Positions 62,910 to 64,000 of a stretch of DNA of 64,000 nt are shown in pieces; positions within the stretch are counted from its first letter, which is position 1, and every line of letters starts with the position of its first letter. Under the pieces are notes generated by a model, which ran no database searches, was not told the DNA's origin, and saw nothing but the letters and a program-made list of their open reading frames with translations. Both the position numbers and the translations under genes were made by a program. The DNA lies in assembly GCA_036583965.1 (NCBI GenBank), contig JAZBQD010000027.1, positions 24,993,001-25,057,000 of the forward strand, given 5' to 3'. The stretch comes from Prunella strophiata. Its lineage: Eukaryota > Chordata > Aves > Passeriformes > Prunellidae.

Positions 62910-64000
62910 GTCCCCCCTCTCACCCACTGTCCCCTCTCACCCACTGTCCCCTCTCACCCACTGTCCCCTCTCACCCACTGTCCCCTCTCACCCACTGTCC
63001 CCTCTCACCCACTGTCCCCTCTCACCCACTGTCCCCTCTCACCCACTGTCCCCTCTCACCCACTGTCCCCTCTCACCCACTGTCCCCTCTCACCCACTGT
63101 CCCCTCTCACCCACTGTCCCCTCTCACCCACTGTCCCCTCTCACCCACTGTCCCCTCTCACCCACTGTCCCCTCTCACCCACTGTCCCCTCTCACCCACT
63201 GTCCCCTCTCACCCACTGTCCCCTCTCACCCACTGTCCCCTCTCACCCACTGTCCCCTCTCACCCACTGTCCCCTCTCACCCACTGTCCCCTCTCACCCA
63301 CTGTCCCCTCTCACCCACTGTCCCCTCTCACCCACTGTCCCCTCTCACCCACTGTCCCCTCTCACCCACTGTCCCCTCTCACCCACTGTCCCCTCTCACC
63401 CACTGTCCCCTCTCACCCACTGTCCCCTCTCACCCACTGTCCCCTCTCACCCACTGTCCCCTCTCACCCACTGTCCCCTCTCACCCACTGTCCCCTCTCA
63501 CCCACTGTCCCCTCTCACCCACTGTCCCCTCTCACCCACTGTCCCCGCTCACCCACTGTCCCCTCTCACCCACTGTCCCCTCTCACCCACTGTCCCCTCT
63601 CACCCACTGTCCCCTCTCACCCACTGTCCCCTCTCACCCACTGTCCCCTCTCACCCACTGTCCCCTCTCACCCACTGTCCCCTCTCACCCACTGTCCCCT
63701 CTCACCCACTGTCCCCTCTCACCCACTGTCCCCTCTCACCCACTGTCCCCTCTCACCCACTGTCCCCTCTCACCCACTGTCCCCTCTCACCCACTGTCCC
63801 CTCTCACCCACTGTCCCCTCTCACCCACTGTCCCCTCTCACCCACTGTCCCCTCTCACCCACTGTCCCCTCTCACCCACTGTCCCCTCTCACCCACTGTC
63901 CCCTCTCACCCACTGTCCCCTCTCACCCACTGTCCCCTCTCACCCACTGTCCCCTCTCACCCACTGTCCCCTCTCACCCACTGTCCCCTCTCACCCACTG
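62910..64000. repeat. 17-bp minisatellite, at least 63 copies, running off the window
   Basis: The unit is gtcccctctcacccact. From the G at 62929 to the G at 64000 is exactly 63 steps of 17 bp, so there is no indel. I found one substitution (G for T at 63547); the first copy at 62910 has two extra C. The minus strand carries regularly spaced G3 and G4 runs. Such uniformity implies recent expansion or strong homogenisation. Confidence 0.95.

Noticed and set aside
62910..64000. CRISPR-like array
   Set aside because: The 17-bp units are directly adjacent with no spacers, in vertebrate DNA; it is a minisatellite.

Overview
This is vertebrate nuclear DNA, almost certainly from a songbird (passerine). 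The signs are many 3'-truncated CR1 LINE copies in both orientations, two solo LTRs of a type I associate with passerine genomes, long introns and intergenic DNA without prokaryotic coding density, and one multi-exon vertebrate gene. Nothing in the window looks bacterial, plasmid-borne or phage-like. No database search was possible, so names rest on recognised protein and repeat sequence.

The only recognised protein-coding gene is PTGS2 (prostaglandin G/H synthase 2, COX-2), complete on the minus strand. Its start codon is at 36584-36582, its stop at 31349-31347, and its 3' UTR runs to a polyadenylation signal at 29104-29099. All ten coding exons could be placed, each with GT/AG junctions. 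Exons 2-4 and 6-9 have the lengths I recall for mammalian PTGS2, and the total corresponds to a 604-residue enzyme. The exception is a single extra base in exon 5 (plus-strand A at 34778). It shifts the frame after residue 182 and leads to a stop just inside exon 6. As written, this allele could not make an active cyclooxygenase. Either the base is a sequencing or assembly error, or this is a very young loss-of-function allele. It is the most consequential observation in the window.

The PTGS2 promoter is compact and CpG-rich: a TATA-like box (36649-36655), a perfect AP-1 site (36679-36685), an NF-kB-like site, three identical GC boxes, and further upstream a tandem duplication of about 70 bp. 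Overlapping AUUUA motifs start within 20 bases of the stop codon, and a 54-bp AU-rich duplication lies further down the 3' UTR. This is the layout of an unstable immediate-early mRNA.

Layout: 1-29 kb is gene-free intergenic DNA with CR1 copies, a CR1 reverse-transcriptase remnant (12.9-13.3 kb), a 42-bp minisatellite (5.58 kb), an (AATCT)n tract (17.07 kb) and a GC-rich block (15.2-15.65 kb). 29.1-37.0 kb is PTGS2 and its promoter, inside a 15.5-kb interval (26.4-41.9 kb) with no recognisable CR1 or LTR insertion. 37-62.7 kb is again intergenic, with CR1 copies and solo LTRs at 47.75-48.40 kb (minus sense) and 52.83-53.90 kb (plus sense, with an internal VNTR). The last 1.3 kb holds a small CpG-rich block, then a nearly perfect 17-bp minisatellite that runs off the window end.
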